A DNA stretch of 64,000 bases from Eutreptiella sp. 'Long Island Sound 2002' (lineage: Eukaryota > Euglenozoa > Euglenophyceae > Eutreptiales > Eutreptiaceae). Shown here piece after piece: positions 10,103-20,960 of this stretch. Below the pieces are notes generated by a model. It did no database searches and had not been told where the DNA came from. It saw nothing but the letters and a program-made list of their open reading frames with translations. The stretch spans positions 9,444,013 to 9,508,012 of the forward strand of contig OZ038400.1 of the NCBI GenBank assembly GCA_964036045.1, read 5' to 3'. Made by a program: the position numbers and the translations under genes. Within the stretch, counting starts at the first letter, position 1; each line of letters starts with the position of its first letter.

Positions 10103-10114
10103 CGGTAGCAGAGA
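10103..10114 (+). other. Elm1 primer-binding site
   Basis: CGGTAGCAGAGA directly follows the LTR. Apart from the first base it resembles TGGTAGCAGAG, the complement of an initiator-Met tRNA 3' end, which Elm2 also carries. Confidence 0.55.
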
Positions 10115-10181
10115 CAGTCCCTTGAGACCTTTTGAACCGACCCTGAGAAGTGCAGAACAAAAGCTCAACAAAAAGTCCATA

Positions 10182-12356
10182 ATGTCCACACCAAGTGTAA
10201 GGACCTGGCCTATCCGAACTGTCCAAGTACAAATGGGCAGTGTGGTCCACCCAATGAGTGAACCACCACACCGAGCACCACATCACCTCAGTGGCGCATC
10301 TGGGTCCCAAGGAGATCCAGAACGCAGAAGGGCGGAGAAGAATAAAGGCCTTACCACCGAGGCCTTAGCAGCACACGGTGGAGACAGCTTCAGTCACCTC
10401 CACAGACGTGTGGCTGCTTCAGTATCACGATCCAATTGCCCAGCTTCATCCTCAACTGCCATTGAAGGACCTGAGGAATATGAGAAGCTGAAGATGAAGA
10501 TGGACGAGTACATCATGCACGATGAGTACTACAAATCCATCCGTCGGGAAGATGGAGAGGAACCACTGGCTGTACATGGGTCCAGACCACGTACGGATCT
10601 AGGGTCCTACTCACACTCAGGCCCACCGTCTACTGCATCCCTGCCAAGACGACTACGACCTGAGTACCCAACCCCAAGGGCTCCCGAAGTGGGCCCAACA
10701 CGAGTCGAAGAACATCATCCAAGGGCAACCTACGGTGCCCTGGATCAAACGGCCGAGCTGCTGGCCAAATTCCTGTCTGGATCAGAAGATCCAGATGTGA
10801 CGGCCTTATCAGAGGCCATTAAGGCTAAACTGGGTATTGCAGAACCCTTACCCAAGCCTGAGTTCCTCTCTCTCTCTCCAGGGCTGAGTACCCTGGCCGA
10901 AGATCTCAAGAGATCCAGGGTCTCAAGGCTGTTGCCTAAGGTTACCTGCCCCAGCCCCTTTCACCCCCGTGCCAGGACTGTGCCTATGGCGGACCTACAG
11001 GACGTGCCTGTCACAGAGAGTGAGAGAAGAGGGCTGTCAGCCCTGGCCCCACTTGCCGGCGTGTCGCCTTCAGGCCTAACTCCAGGGGGTGGGAAGATGG
11101 GCAGACCAATTGCCCAGGCGAACATCCAGCTGGAACTGCCGGAGTTCGACCCTAAAAACCTGCCTGAATGGGCAGAAGAATTTGCGGAGTTCCTTTTGTT
11201 GACTGGCCAATCCCATGTGGATGTGACCACCAAATGTTCACTGCTAAAACGCTCATGCAAAAAGAAATTTTTGCAAAAACAGGTCAAACAGATTATGAAA
11301 ACCTGTTCTACTTGGGCGGAGGTACTCCTGAGGTTAGAGAAAACATTCCCAGTCTATGAGACTGACCTCAGCGTACGCACACAAATCGAGGAGCTACCTA
11401 TGCTCCCAGAGTTTCCATCCGCTGCGCGAATTTCTGAGTATGTGTGCGACATGGAGTACTTATTTTCGAGGATGAATGTGGGCTCCTACGGAGCCACTGA
11501 GCCCCACCTGTGGCTCATGAGTAAGATTCCCCAGCGTACGTGGGATGATTGCCGCTCAACCTCAGAGAGGAAGAGCAGGACCCACTCGTATGATACACTG
11601 GTGGATCTCTTGATTGAGCTAGCTCTTGAGAGAGAGAACGACTCCCACATGGAGAAGTTCCTCAAGAAGCATTTGGGACGAGGTGGTACCCCTACCCCTG
11701 AACGTGGCGAAGGGAAGGGGCATAAAAATCCCACTAACACCAACCAAGGAGGCGGTAAAGGGAGGGGCAACCTACGTGCCATGAACGAGGTTCCAACTGA
11801 TGCAGGCACCCCCCCCCTGTTTTACTGCCGGCCTGTCAATGACAAGGGGGGACCTTGTCATGCCTCTGACTGCGATCTCCGCAGTGGCTGTATGCTGCAG
11901 ATGAAACGTCAGCAGCATACTAAAGATGGGAAAACTGTGACCCATCAGGACCACTTCAGGTGTACCATCACCTGTGGTTACTGTGACAAGCGTCGTCACT
12001 ATGAGGACGAATGCCACATCAAGAAACGCGAGAGTGACAAACTCAAGCGTCAGGAGGCGGAGCGCCAGAAGAACCCGACGCCCGCCAGAAATCCCCCGAA
12101 TGGGGATAGAGGTAAAGGAGGTGGCAAGGGGGGTGGTAAGACTGGACCCCCTAACCCCCAGAGGCGCTCATCAGCGCCCGTTGCTACGCCTACTCCTGCT
12201 GCTACACCCGCTCCTGCCGCAGGTGTCCCCCAGAAGCGCCCCCAAGGGGATAACGCTACCCCTGAGGGGAATAATTCTAAAAAGAGGCGCTTGGCCTGGA
12301 TGGCCAAGGCCCTCATGGCTGCAGGAGTGGATGTGAAATTCCCTGATGAGGAATAG
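10182..12356 (+). CDS. Elm1 Gag polyprotein
   Basis: The first ATG in the frame is 10182-10184, about 80 bp after the LTR, giving 724 residues. The N-terminal third is Ser/Pro/Arg-rich and disordered. The middle (around 11110-11640) is a retrotransposon gag capsid-like helical region. A zinc knuckle of CX2CX4HX4C type (CGYCDKRRHYEDEC) lies near 11978-12019, followed by a Lys/Gly/Pro-rich nucleic-acid-binding tail. The frame ends in TAG at 12354-12356, followed by GGG GGC and then the same open frame into pol. Gag forms the particle and packages the RNA. Confidence 0.88.
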   Translation: MSTPSVRTWPIRTVQVQMGSVVHPMSEPPHRAPHHLSGASGSQGDPERRRAEKNKGLTTEALAAHGGDSFSHLHRRVAASVSRSNCPASSSTAIEGPEEYEKLKMKMDEYIMHDEYYKSIRREDGEEPLAVHGSRPRTDLGSYSHSGPPSTASLPRRLRPEYPTPRAPEVGPTRVEEHHPRATYGALDQTAELLAKFLSGSEDPDVTALSEAIKAKLGIAEPLPKPEFLSLSPGLSTLAEDLKRSRVSRLLPKVTCPSPFHPRARTVPMADLQDVPVTESERRGLSALAPLAGVSPSGLTPGGGKMGRPIAQANIQLELPEFDPKNLPEWAEEFAEFLLLTGQSHVDVTTKCSLLKRSCKKKFLQKQVKQIMKTCSTWAEVLLRLEKTFPVYETDLSVRTQIEELPMLPEFPSAARISEYVCDMEYLFSRMNVGSYGATEPHLWLMSKIPQRTWDDCRSTSERKSRTHSYDTLVDLLIELALERENDSHMEKFLKKHLGRGGTPTPERGEGKGHKNPTNTNQGGGKGRGNLRAMNEVPTDAGTPPLFYCRPVNDKGGPCHASDCDLRSGCMLQMKRQQHTKDGKTVTHQDHFRCTITCGYCDKRRHYEDECHIKKRESDKLKRQEAERQKNPTPARNPPNGDRGKGGGKGGGKTGPPNPQRRSSAPVATPTPAATPAPAAGVPQKRPQGDNATPEGNNSKKRRLAWMAKALMAAGVDVKFPDEE
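12354..12356 (+). promoter_or_regulatory. In-frame UAG between gag and pol (candidate readthrough site), Elm1
   Basis: Codons on both sides are in one frame: ...GAT GAG GAA TAG GGG GGC GGC TCC GAA GAG... The downstream frame has no ATG before the protease, so pol can hardly start by itself. Occasional suppression of UAG would make Gag-Pol. Elm2 has the same UAG GGG arrangement. Confidence 0.7.
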
Positions 12357-15300
12357 GGGGGCGGCTCCGAAGAGGAGGACTTGGTTTTCTGGATCCTCGT
12401 GAAAATCGGGGATCAGGTTTTTCGAGCAGTGCTTGATACCGGTGCAACACTTTCCATAGTGGCCCGGCGCCTGCTTAAAACTTTCAGGAAGACCAAGACT
12501 GTGGCCATAAGAGTAGGGGATGGACGTACCATCCATTCCTTGGGGGGGGTCGATGTGACCATATGTCTGGGCGACGAAACCGTGACCCAACACTGCAGAG
12601 TGTTGGACACTGACGCCTTTGACATTGTCATTGGCACTGACTTTCTAAGAAGAAACCCCCAGGTTAAAATGCTGTCCCTACAGCGTCCTTACTCTTTGCA
12701 CTGCGACTTTGGCAGTGGGCTATTCTCCGTTCCTTTGGAGCTGTCAGGACGAAAAGAGTCTGGGCTGCGCTACGCAACCAAGACGAACTATCGTACTGAA
12801 AACTACCAACTGGCCCGTCATGTTCTCGAAAATGGACTGGCGGCCCTTCAGGTAAACCTGGATGAGATCCAGGTGGAATTGTTTGCGAGCCAACAACAGC
12901 ACATCATGCAGTTGTACTGCTCGAAACAAATGAACAATGCTTTCCGATTCTTCTGGAAAGCAATGGGCCTAGCGTATGCTAACCCTCCCTTCTCCCTGCT
13001 CGCGAAGGTTCTAACCAAGATCGCTTATGAGGGAGGAAGGGTTGTTATGTGCACCCCTGACTGGGGTTGCTCTGGTGAACATGCTTACTGGCGCCGTATG
13101 CTTGACCGAATGACCGTGGGAAGAGTGCAACTCCCCGACGGCCCCATCTATGTGCCTGAGGACTCAGACACAGCTATGCAGGCCCCTGAGTGGGCCAGTT
13201 TCCTGTCCATCATCGATGGATCTCTCAATCCTGTACCCCTGTGTGACCTGGACCAGGTGCTACTAAAAGAGGTCATGGCCGAAAATCGTGGCCTGACCCT
13301 TTATGATCTCAAAAATCGATCTCCTGAGCACCTATCTGCCACACTTACAGGGTGTGAGTCTCCTGATGACTATCTGGAACCTGCAGCTGTAAAAGAGGAT
13401 GCAGACGACCAACTGTCTGAGATCGCCAGCACTATTCCCTCTGTTGATCCCAGCTGTGTTGACCTAAAACATAGTGCTTTCCTGGCCCAGCTGTTGCTAG
13501 AGGAGGTAGATCTAGAGTCAACCTCTGAACCCGCTTCCTCTGTTGGGAAACCAGTGCTACACATGCAGCCTGTGCACACAGGTGAACCCGTGGCCCGGAG
13601 TACTGATGCTCTGGCACGGCCTGCTGCTAATAACATGCCCTTGTCTGAGCATGACACGCAAGAACTCCGACGGCTACTGTACCTGAAGGCCGAAGGTATT
13701 GAGCGCCAAGAGCGGCTGCAATACCTCAGACAGACCTGGAAATACTCCATCTGGTCTGAGGAGGACGATGAGTCCTATACGCTGCCTGATCCTGAGATAC
13801 CTCTAGTGTACTCTCTACACTATGGGCAGCAATGTCCCCCTGAGTGGGACGATGGTACTGTACCTGCCGAAACCGCTGATCGGCATAAAAAGAAAGAACA
13901 TGGAAAAAGCAACCTCCATTCTGAGGAGGACTTCCTTCAGAAAGTCGAGAGTCTTACCCTTGACCCCCGCCTGAAGAAACTGCTTATAACCTATGAGGAG
14001 GTGTTCGGCGCCTTGCCGCCTCCTCTATCTTGCAAAAAACTGGTCCAGATGGACCTGAAATTGAAACCAGAATTTGAAAAGACGCGAGTGAGGCGTCGTC
14101 CCTATCCCGCTCCACAGGAACAGGTTGAAGAAATCGAGCGCCAGATCCAAGAATGCATTGATGCTGGCCTCGTTGAAGAGTACAAACATGGGGACTATCC
14201 CCATCACTGCAGCCCCTGTTTCCTTGTTGCTAAACCAGGGTCGACTGCTCTACGTCTTGTTGTAGACTATGGTGAGGTCAACAAGAAAACCCAGAACCAC
14301 TCAGGGAGTATTCCTAACATGGAAAACACCCTGGAGCGTATTGCCAAATGCAGGTATAAGACCAAAATGGACAAACGCTCTGGTTTCTGGCAGGTTGACC
14401 TAACCGCCGCAGCTCAGGAGCTGCTTGCCTTTATAACCCCTAAGGGTCGTGTCTTCAAGTGGAAGGTTATGCCTTTCGGGGTGGCTAACGCCCCAGCGCT
14501 CTTCCAGGAGCTTATGAACAAAATTTTGTACATACTGAGGCGCAGGCCTCTAGTACAAGAGTTGATTTCTCGGGGTGCAGAAATGGAGGCTCACATCGAC
14601 GACGTGAGTTTGGGTACTAATACCAAAGAGGACCATGTCCTTCTCCTCCGTGAATTCTTCACTGTCTGTCAAGAAAACCATCTCCGAATCAAACTCGAAA
14701 AATGCGAGTTTATGAAAGAGGAGATGGAGTATTTGGGTTTCGACGTGGGGTATGGCTGGTGGAAACCAGCCGCGTCTAAGATGCAGCCCCTACAGGACAT
14801 GCAGATTCGCGATGACCCTAAGAAGGGTCTACACGATGTGAGGAGTTTTGTGGGCGCCTGTAATTTCTATCGGCGTCACATCCACAATTTTACTTACTCC
14901 TCCGCACCCCTCACTGACCTAATCAAGAAAACTACTCCCTGGAGGTGGACCTCCAGAGAGGAAGAGTGTTTCCAGGAGTTGAAGAAGAAGATTGCCTCCT
15001 CCAACTGCCTGGGAGTTCCCCGCCCTGAGGGCGAGATAGTCCTGATCACTGATGCCAGTGATGTAGGGGGCGGAGGTACGATCTACCAATGGCAGGAGCT
15101 TAACCCCGCTGAGCTAACCCACTGCCATTATCGTACTACTGGACTGAACCGTGATGGTTCGTTGAAACATGACTATCCTACCAGTGAGTGGCGACTGGTG
15201 CCACTGGGACACTGGAATTGGAAGTGGAACCAAGCGCGTTCCAACTACAGCACCTATGACCAGGAACTCCTGGCCGGTATGTTGGTGCTATCTTCACAAT

Positions 15301-17159
15301 CCCGACTCCTGGGGTCTAACCCTATTGTCTGGCTGTGTGACCAGGAGCCTGTGAAGTCTTTTCAGAAGGGCCCACCACCAGAAAAAGCGAAGCTAAAACG
15401 GTGGTGGACTTACCTGAGCCAGTTCAGGCTGACAGTGCATCATATCCCCGGGATTAAGAATGAACTGTCTGACTATATATCACGCAACAACTTCGATGCG
15501 CTTATTGGTGAGAGCTCTGAGGCACTCGCCAAAGAGGCTTTCCAGCGTATGGATGTCCAGCTTGACCTGTCCATGCGCACTGCTGGAATCCTGGAGGGTT
15601 GGAGTCTAACCGACTATCAGTCAGAGTATGAAGAAATTCTCCAAACCCTCAACACTGGTCTCGAACCCCGTGTCATTGACGGGCACCAGTGGTATAAAAA
15701 CAATCAATACCTCTTCTACGAGGACCGAATTGTGGTGCCTGAGGCACGACTGGATGGGTGCCTACAGTGGTCCCATCTCAGTTCTGGTCACACTGGTGCT
15801 AATCGCTCAGTGGACTTCTTCCGTGAGTGTTTCTACTCTAGTCTAGCCCTGACTGAACTGAGGTCGCGTATGCAGACCATTGTGGATGCTTGTGGCTGTC
15901 ATGCCAGCAAGCAAAGTGACAGTAGGGATAGGGGTCTGATCTCCAGCTTACCCATACCCTATTGTGCTAACTCTCTTCTCTACGTGGATTACATCCACGG
16001 CTTACCACGCTTTGGCGGCTATGATAGTTGCCTCGTGGTCACCTGTGGTCTATCTCGCTTCACCCGTGTGATCCCTTGCAATAAGAAAATCACAGGTGAG
16101 CAGACTGTAAAAATGTTGGTCGAACAATGGTTCGAACCCTATGGAGCACCTAAACAGGTGCACTCTGATGAAGATGTACGCATCCGCAGTGACACTGGGT
16201 GGTACAAACGAGTGCTAAATGCCCTCAACGTGGAGGTAACCACAGGTGTGCCCTACACTCACATGTCTAACCCTCTCTGTGAGAGACAAAACCGTGTGGT
16301 GGAGCAAAACTTAAGAATCCTGATGAAACAGGAGCGCACCAAGGACTGGGTACGCCTAGTGCCCTGGGCAGTTCTGTCCATGAACTCACAGCGGAGCTCT
16401 TCTACGGGTTTCACCCCCCACGAACTGTTCCATGGAGGACGACCTGCTTGGTTCTTCAAAACCCCCTTTCCTGAGGACTTCAAGAGCCCTGTGGGAGATT
16501 GGCTAGAACACAAGCAGTCTCTGGCTAACCAGGCTGGTACTAACCTGAGGCACATTCGTGACCGTGAACAGAGCCGACGGAACCGCCTACGGCGACCTGC
16601 CAGCTTCAAGGTTGGTGACCTTGTTTTGGTACACCATTCACGCCTACCCTCCTGGCCACGTAACTGCCTACAGGACCCTTACTTTGGACCCTATCGTATC
16701 ATCAGGATAGATGGATCCAGGATCCATGTCAGGTGCAGTCCACGTCTAGGTGGTGAACTGCTATGTGCTCCTAAGCAGCTGAGGCACTATCACTCCCCTG
16801 ACGACTTGTCTTGGGATGAGTGGCGCCTCAGCGACAGTGAGCTTGAACGTATAGACCTAGAGAACGCTGCCAGTCCAGAGGAGGCAGACGAACTCGAAGA
16901 GATGACTGCCGATGAGATGGCAGTCGATGGTTACTACGTGGTTGCAGGTATTGCTCGCCACGAGTATAAACAGGGCTGGAAATTCCTTACCCTGTGGGAT
17001 GGCTATGGGTTGTCCGAGGCGACCTGGGAACCTATGTCAGCCTTCATACAACCAGATGGGAGTATCAACCCCATCTTCCGCACTTATCTCGTTGAGAACA
17101 ACGAGGGGCAGCTCCTAACCCGTGCTGAGACTATGTCCCAGCGTAAGAAGCGAAACTAA
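12357..17159 (+). CDS. Elm1 Pol: protease, NPPF domain, RT, RNase H, integrase, chromodomain
   Basis: About 1,600 codons, uninterrupted. The retropepsin active site is VLDTGAT (12435-12443) with a later IVIGTDFL. A region with YANPPFSLLAKVLTKI (NPPF at 12981-12992) resembles amino-methyltransferase motif IV and the comparable domain of DIRS-type elements. RT follows (about 14040-14800), with LVVDYGEVN, MPFGVANAPALFQ and catalytic HIDD (14592-14603) instead of YIDD. RNase H begins at LITDASD. Integrase has the HHCC finger (HLSSGHTG ... CGCHASK) and D,D,E in YVDYIHG, VHSDED and CERQNRVVEQN. The C-terminus is a chromodomain (LTLWDGYGLSEATWEPMSAF), typical of chromoviruses and used to target chromatin. 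All parts look intact except for the His in HIDD. Confidence 0.9.
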   Translation, partial: GGGSEEEDLVFWILVKIGDQVFRAVLDTGATLSIVARRLLKTFRKTKTVAIRVGDGRTIHSLGGVDVTICLGDETVTQHCRVLDTDAFDIVIGTDFLRRNPQVKMLSLQRPYSLHCDFGSGLFSVPLELSGRKESGLRYATKTNYRTENYQLARHVLENGLAALQVNLDEIQVELFASQQQHIMQLYCSKQMNNAFRFFWKAMGLAYANPPFSLLAKVLTKIAYEGGRVVMCTPDWGCSGEHAYWRRMLDRMTVGRVQLPDGPIYVPEDSDTAMQAPEWASFLSIIDGSLNPVPLCDLDQVLLKEVMAENRGLTLYDLKNRSPEHLSATLTGCESPDDYLEPAAVKEDADDQLSEIASTIPSVDPSCVDLKHSAFLAQLLLEEVDLESTSEPASSVGKPVLHMQPVHTGEPVARSTDALARPAANNMPLSEHDTQELRRLLYLKAEGIERQERLQYLRQTWKYSIWSEEDDESYTLPDPEIPLVYSLHYGQQCPPEWDDGTVPAETADRHKKKEHGKSNLHSEEDFLQKVESLTLDPRLKKLLITYEEVFGALPPPLSCKKLVQMDLKLKPEFEKTRVRRRPYPAPQEQVEEIERQIQECIDAGLVEEYKHGDYPHHCSPCFLVAKPGSTALRLVVDYGEVNKKTQNHSGSIPNMENTLERIAKCRYKTKMDKRSGFWQVDLTAAAQELLAFITPKGRVFKWKVMPFGVANAPALFQELMNKILYILRRRPLVQELISRGAEMEAHIDDVSLGTNTKEDHVLLLREFFTVCQENHLRIKLEKCEFMKEEMEYLGFDVGYGWWKPAASKMQPLQDMQIRDDPKKGLHDVRSFVGACNFYRRHIHNFTYSSAPLTDLIKKTTPWRWTSREEECFQELKKKIASSNCLGVPRPEGEIVLITDASDVGGGGTIYQWQELNPAELTHCHYRTTGLNRDGSLKHDYPTSEWRLVPLGHWNWKWNQARSNYSTYDQELLAGMLVLSSQSRLLGSNPIVWLCDQEPVKSFQKGPPPEKAKLKRWWTYLSQFRLTVHHIPGIKNELSDYISRNNFDALIGESSEALAKEAFQRMDVQLDLSMRTAGILEGWSLTDYQSEYEEILQTLNTGLEPRVIDGHQWYKNNQYLFYEDRIVVPEARLDGCLQWSHLSSGHTGANRSVDFFRECFYSSLALTELRSRMQTIVDACGCHASKQSDSRDRGLISSLPIPYCANSLLYVDYIHGLPRFGGYDSCLVVTCGLSRFTRVIPCNKKITGEQTVKMLVEQWFEPYGAPKQVHSDEDVRIRSDTGWYKRVLNALNVEVTTGVPYTHMSNPLCERQNRVVEQNLRILMKQERTKDWVRLVPWAVLSMNSQRSSSTGFTPHELFHGGRPAWFFKTPFPEDFKSPVGDWLEHKQSLANQAGTNLRHIRDREQSRRNRLRRPASFKVGDLVLVHHSRLPSWPRNCLQDPYFGPYRIIRIDGSRIHVRCSPRLGGELLCAPKQLRHYHSPDDLSWDEWRLSDSELERIDLENAASPEEADELEEMTADEMAVDGYYVVAGIARHEYKQGWKFLTLWDGYGLSEATWEPMSAFIQPDGSINPIFRTYLVENNEGQLLTRAETMSQRKKRN

Positions 17160-19757
17160 CTACCCTGTGTCAGTCTACTGACCCTGTCTGTGCCCTGCAG
17201 ACCCATGCCTATGGTTTCCAGCGTGAGCCAGGTGACCGCTTATCAAGATGGCAGTCACCCAGCGAGTGTTTGCCTTGTTGACCATGTGATGCATGGGTAC
17301 TGCCCTAATGTAATGACCTTGGTGAGCCAACGAAGAACGGTGGCTTTCTACACCAGGGGGGAATGACAAGCAAGGTGTTATGAGACAAGGTGTGTCTTCC
17401 CTCCTTGGGGACAAGCGAGCCCACAGTTAGGACCCCTGACTGGTCCAGACCCATGGGGTTCTACCCTTCCTTACAGGGTTTACCTTACCCTTACCTGCCA
17501 TAACGTATGTGTGAGTGTGCTAGTCCTAAGGTCCTGAGAGCAAGCCGCAGAAGTGGTGTCCTAATTATACCCAAGTCTGCGCCCTTGCTAAACCCGGAGG
17601 GTTGGCTTATTGATGCCACGGGGTACGCCCCGGGTCTCCCCTCCCCTATGCGCCCAATTTCTGTGCTGGCGCAAAACCTTGGGGGAATACCCAGAGTGTT
17701 AGTCCAGGTATTGTTTTCCCTACCTACCTGACTACTACAGGGAGGGGTGGCCAAAAGCTATGAAGGCATGCAAAACGCCTGTTTGCTATGTGGCCAAAAA
17801 CACTAACCTAACCACTGTCACAGCCCACCAGCCCAGCTAAAATTGCAGGAAAAGGGTGGGACAGTGACACGCCCCCTACAGGTCCTACACACCCTACAGT
17901 GGCACCATCCTGGTGGGCGAGCACTGGGCAACTGGCTCTAGCCCCCACTCAGGACTACCACTCCTACACGCACACTCTACTTGGCGTTGCGGAGGTGAAG
18001 TTCTCATGGGTCCTAACGACCCTCCTGTGAAAAGGACAAGAGAACACAGCGCTCCTAAGCAGCTGTCGCCTAACAGAGGACGCCACAACGCGTTTCCCCT
18101 GCTAGGGCTTGGAGGGAAGGGGTGCTCTCGTTGCGTGCACAGCGCAGATGTCGTTGAAGTCGGACTGTCCTCGCCACTCCTGGCTGAGGCACAGTGATTT
18201 GATTTGTGATCAGCGCCCCTGTTTTGCTGGGGCAGAAAAATGGTAGCCGCCGAAGGCAGCTGCTGCGTGCACCAATCACCCTAACCTCTCCCACCTGTAC
18301 AAAAGAGGCAGATGAAGGGGCGTTTGCGACTGTGGAACCAAGCCACACTCCAGGTATTATACCCTTCTCAGTGTGACCTATAATACGCTGTTCGCAAACA
18401 CGCTGCAGGTGCACCTACCCCTGTCAAGCAAGCAAGCTTTAAGAAACTCCTCGGGTTCTCTTAAAGAACGTACCGAGGAGCCTCTGGGTAACCTAAACAA
18501 GGTTTACCGTGCGCAATTCGCGTGGCCTACCCTTTAATGCATCATGTGCACGCAGGGAAGGGAGGCGTAACCACAGACTCAACCAGGAGGTGAGCTCCTC
18601 CTGGGCTAACCTACCTTACTCAGCATGCATTGTGCGAATGCCGCATTGAAACGAACACAAAACAAACCTAAGCGTTTTAAGCAACTCAACTTGAACGCTA
18701 CGGCCGCACACGTACAAACGCTTACCTGTGAAGAAGGAAACAAGGGTGGATTAGGGATACAGGTGAAGCGATACAGCGTGTGGATGCCTAGATTAGGCAC
18801 ATGCATCGCGAGCACAGCGCATATTCTAACCCTACGTGCGCGCTGCGCGCTCCATCCGCATCACATACCTTTCATTCCTGCTTTCGCCTGTGCAGAGCAC
18901 GAGAGATGAACACCCGACCCCCCAACGAGCACAGCGTTGACAACCCTAACGTTTTGACGGAACAACCAACACGAACGCAATGCGTGAGTGTGAAGTGACA
19001 CAGACATACCTGAGAGACGGGTTGTTGAACTGCTCTGTGGTGCGGGCTGATTTTGAATACTTTACTCTGAAGTTTATAAAAATTTTGATGCAACTGTGCA
19101 AAAATTTTCTTTAAAACTTTAAAAACTACGGCTCATACCTTCTTTTCCAAAAGCCGTTTTCACTTGCGCAACCCTTTTCTTGGCGTCCGCTTCGTTTGCG
19201 CTTGTCTGCGACTTTAAGTTATGTGTAAAAATGACGATTTCCCGCGTGGTTTCGTCGATTTTCAACGATTTCACTTGCTAAATCGCAGCCCCTTCCGCAA
19301 AACCGCAGGAATCACTCCCTGCTGGTTCCATTTTCTATTTTTTTCAGCTCCTGGGGGTTTGTGTCCTCCATTGGGAGTATTGCTCCGCCCTGGCCCTTGG
19401 TCAGGACGTTTACTAAAACGCTGTTTATACGGCGATAACCGTCCGCATTAGAGCGTTCGACTGTACCCTAGTGGACAGACACATGTGCTCTGGACAAGGA
19501 GTCCTGGGTTCAATTCCCACTGCCCCCACACTTTTTCCAAAAGTTTTCGCCGAACGCCGGCGACTTTTGAGGAATGCCCCTTCGAAGGGACATCATTCAC
19601 GGTACATTACACTGTTTCTCAAGGGTCCATACAGTGTGATAGGCTTCTATGAAGTGATGAGAATGTTTTTGGTAAGTTTAATGCATTTTTTTGGGGTAAT
19701 TTTGGGAATATTTGAGCCTTTTTCCTTGGTCCTACTAGCTTGATCAACTAGTACTCC
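17160..19757 (+). other. Elm1 long 3' noncoding region
   Basis: About 2.6 kb between pol and the polypurine tract with no protein I recognise and no long conserved frame. This is long for a gypsy element. It contains a tRNA-like stretch with pol III box-like motifs at 19457-19527. Confidence 0.6.
19457..19527 (+). other. tRNA-like sequence with A- and B-box motifs
   Basis: TACCCTAGTGG (19464-19474) matches the A-box consensus at 10 of 11 positions. GGTTCAATTCC (19507-19517) matches the B-box fully, with a T-loop-like hairpin of four pairs. The acceptor arms (TCGACTG and TGCCCCC) do not pair and the D stem does not form, so it is not a functional tRNA gene. It could be a tRNA-derived remnant carried by Elm1. 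Confidence 0.35.
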
Positions 19758-19764
19758 AGGGGGG
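19758..19764 (+). other. Elm1 polypurine tract
   Basis: AGGGGGG directly abuts the start of the 3' LTR at 19765, where the plus-strand DNA primer is expected. Confidence 0.75.
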
Positions 19765-20429
19765 AGTAAGAAAAAGTCACTGCCATGTCTTTCTTGGAGG
19801 GCTTGATCCAGGCTAAGCCCCCCTTAAAATCCTTTGTTGATGCTGAGACAAACTTAAGTGTTTTTATCTCTCTTTTGTGGCCTAAAGTACACTTTCTCAA
19901 GGTAACTAGGGTTGTGACCCTAGCCCCCCCCATGAAGTTCACCCCTACCACTCAACTGAGCGGAGGTACCTTCCTTCATGGAGGTCATACCAAAATAAAT
20001 CAGGCATTCCATGCTTGTGGGCCTTGGAGGTTAAGCCTAAGTGGTCTCCCACCCCAAGACCCCTATACTCAATTGATTCTACCACTTATTGTGGTCCTAC
20101 TTTGTAACTGTTTCTGAATTCAGTTGCTTGGCCGAGTCATTTTCTGTGTGGTCCTGACATCTATGCCCCTCAGTCCTAACCAGCACCATTTCACCCAAAA
20201 GAGTGCACATGAAGTGCCTATTACAACCTCAGAGGCTAGAGTCTGACCAATTTTCATATAAAACCTTTTGCATTATTCATTTGTGATTGAATCTATGTAC
20301 ATATACCTGCTTTGTCTATCTGCAGCCCTTCTGTGTTACACTGGATTCCAAAACCAATCATTGATTTCATTGATTCGATCCATATTCAGTCCTTGCTCTA
20401 CTTGCTGCTTTGGTTTGGGGTTTTCCACT
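19765..20429 (+). repeat. Elm1 3' LTR, first 665 bp
   Basis: It matches 9378-10042 with one substitution seen. It stops at CCACT, the Elm2F target site, and its last 60 bp resume at 31197. Confidence 0.9.
20425..20429. repeat. Target-site duplication of Elm2F, left copy (CCACT)
   Basis: CCACT is repeated at 31192-31196 after the Elm2F 3' LTR. Joining the two flanks rebuilds the Elm1 LTR exactly as seen at 10038-10050. Confidence 0.9.
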
Positions 20430-20960
20430 TGTAAGTGCGGCTAGCCCCATCTGCTCAGATTTTCAGACATGCTGCCCAGATTGGCTACATTTTGGTCATT
20501 TTCTTTGCTTCGGCGGAATTGCCGCCTCGCAGCTCAGTCACAGGATATTTCCTATATATTTCTGATATGCCGGATTTGATTCCGCGGTCCATTTCCCGTA
20601 AATCCGCCGCATTCCGCTATTTTAGCTGGAATCGCCATTTGCCGCTGGCGCGCGCTCGCGGGCCTGATCGGCCATACAATTTTCATAAATGGATTATTTA
20701 AATTCATTCGGACAGTTTTGGACACTCAGATGTATTTAGAATAATTCCCCTCAATTTTCTTCATAGACTGGGATTTTCTGCCGGACCACAATCAGCATGG
20801 ATCTTGCTTCTGTTGTCGCTGCTCTCGCCTCCGTTGGTGTCCGAGTGTCCGGTTCTACCCCCAATAACAGCATCCAGGGAGACTCCTCGCGTGCCTGCCC
20901 CACTGGTCTTGCCGGCCCCGAGCCCTCCGGCACCCACAACGACCCAGGGCAGCACTTTCA
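20430..20960 (+). repeat. Elm2F 5' LTR (531 bp)
   Basis: It starts TGTAAGTGCGG and ends GCACTTTCA. Unusually, its last 164 bp encode the N-terminus of Gag (ATG at 20797). A TATTTAAA about 100 bp before that ATG is a possible TATA element. Confidence 0.92.

Noticed and set aside
10122-10181. Extended Elm1 gag start before the first ATG
   Set aside because: The frame is open but begins only with TTG. The ATG at 10182 is the first proper start.
19457-19527. Functional tRNA gene
   Set aside because: Despite good A- and B-boxes, the acceptor and D stems do not pair and no clean anticodon arm forms.
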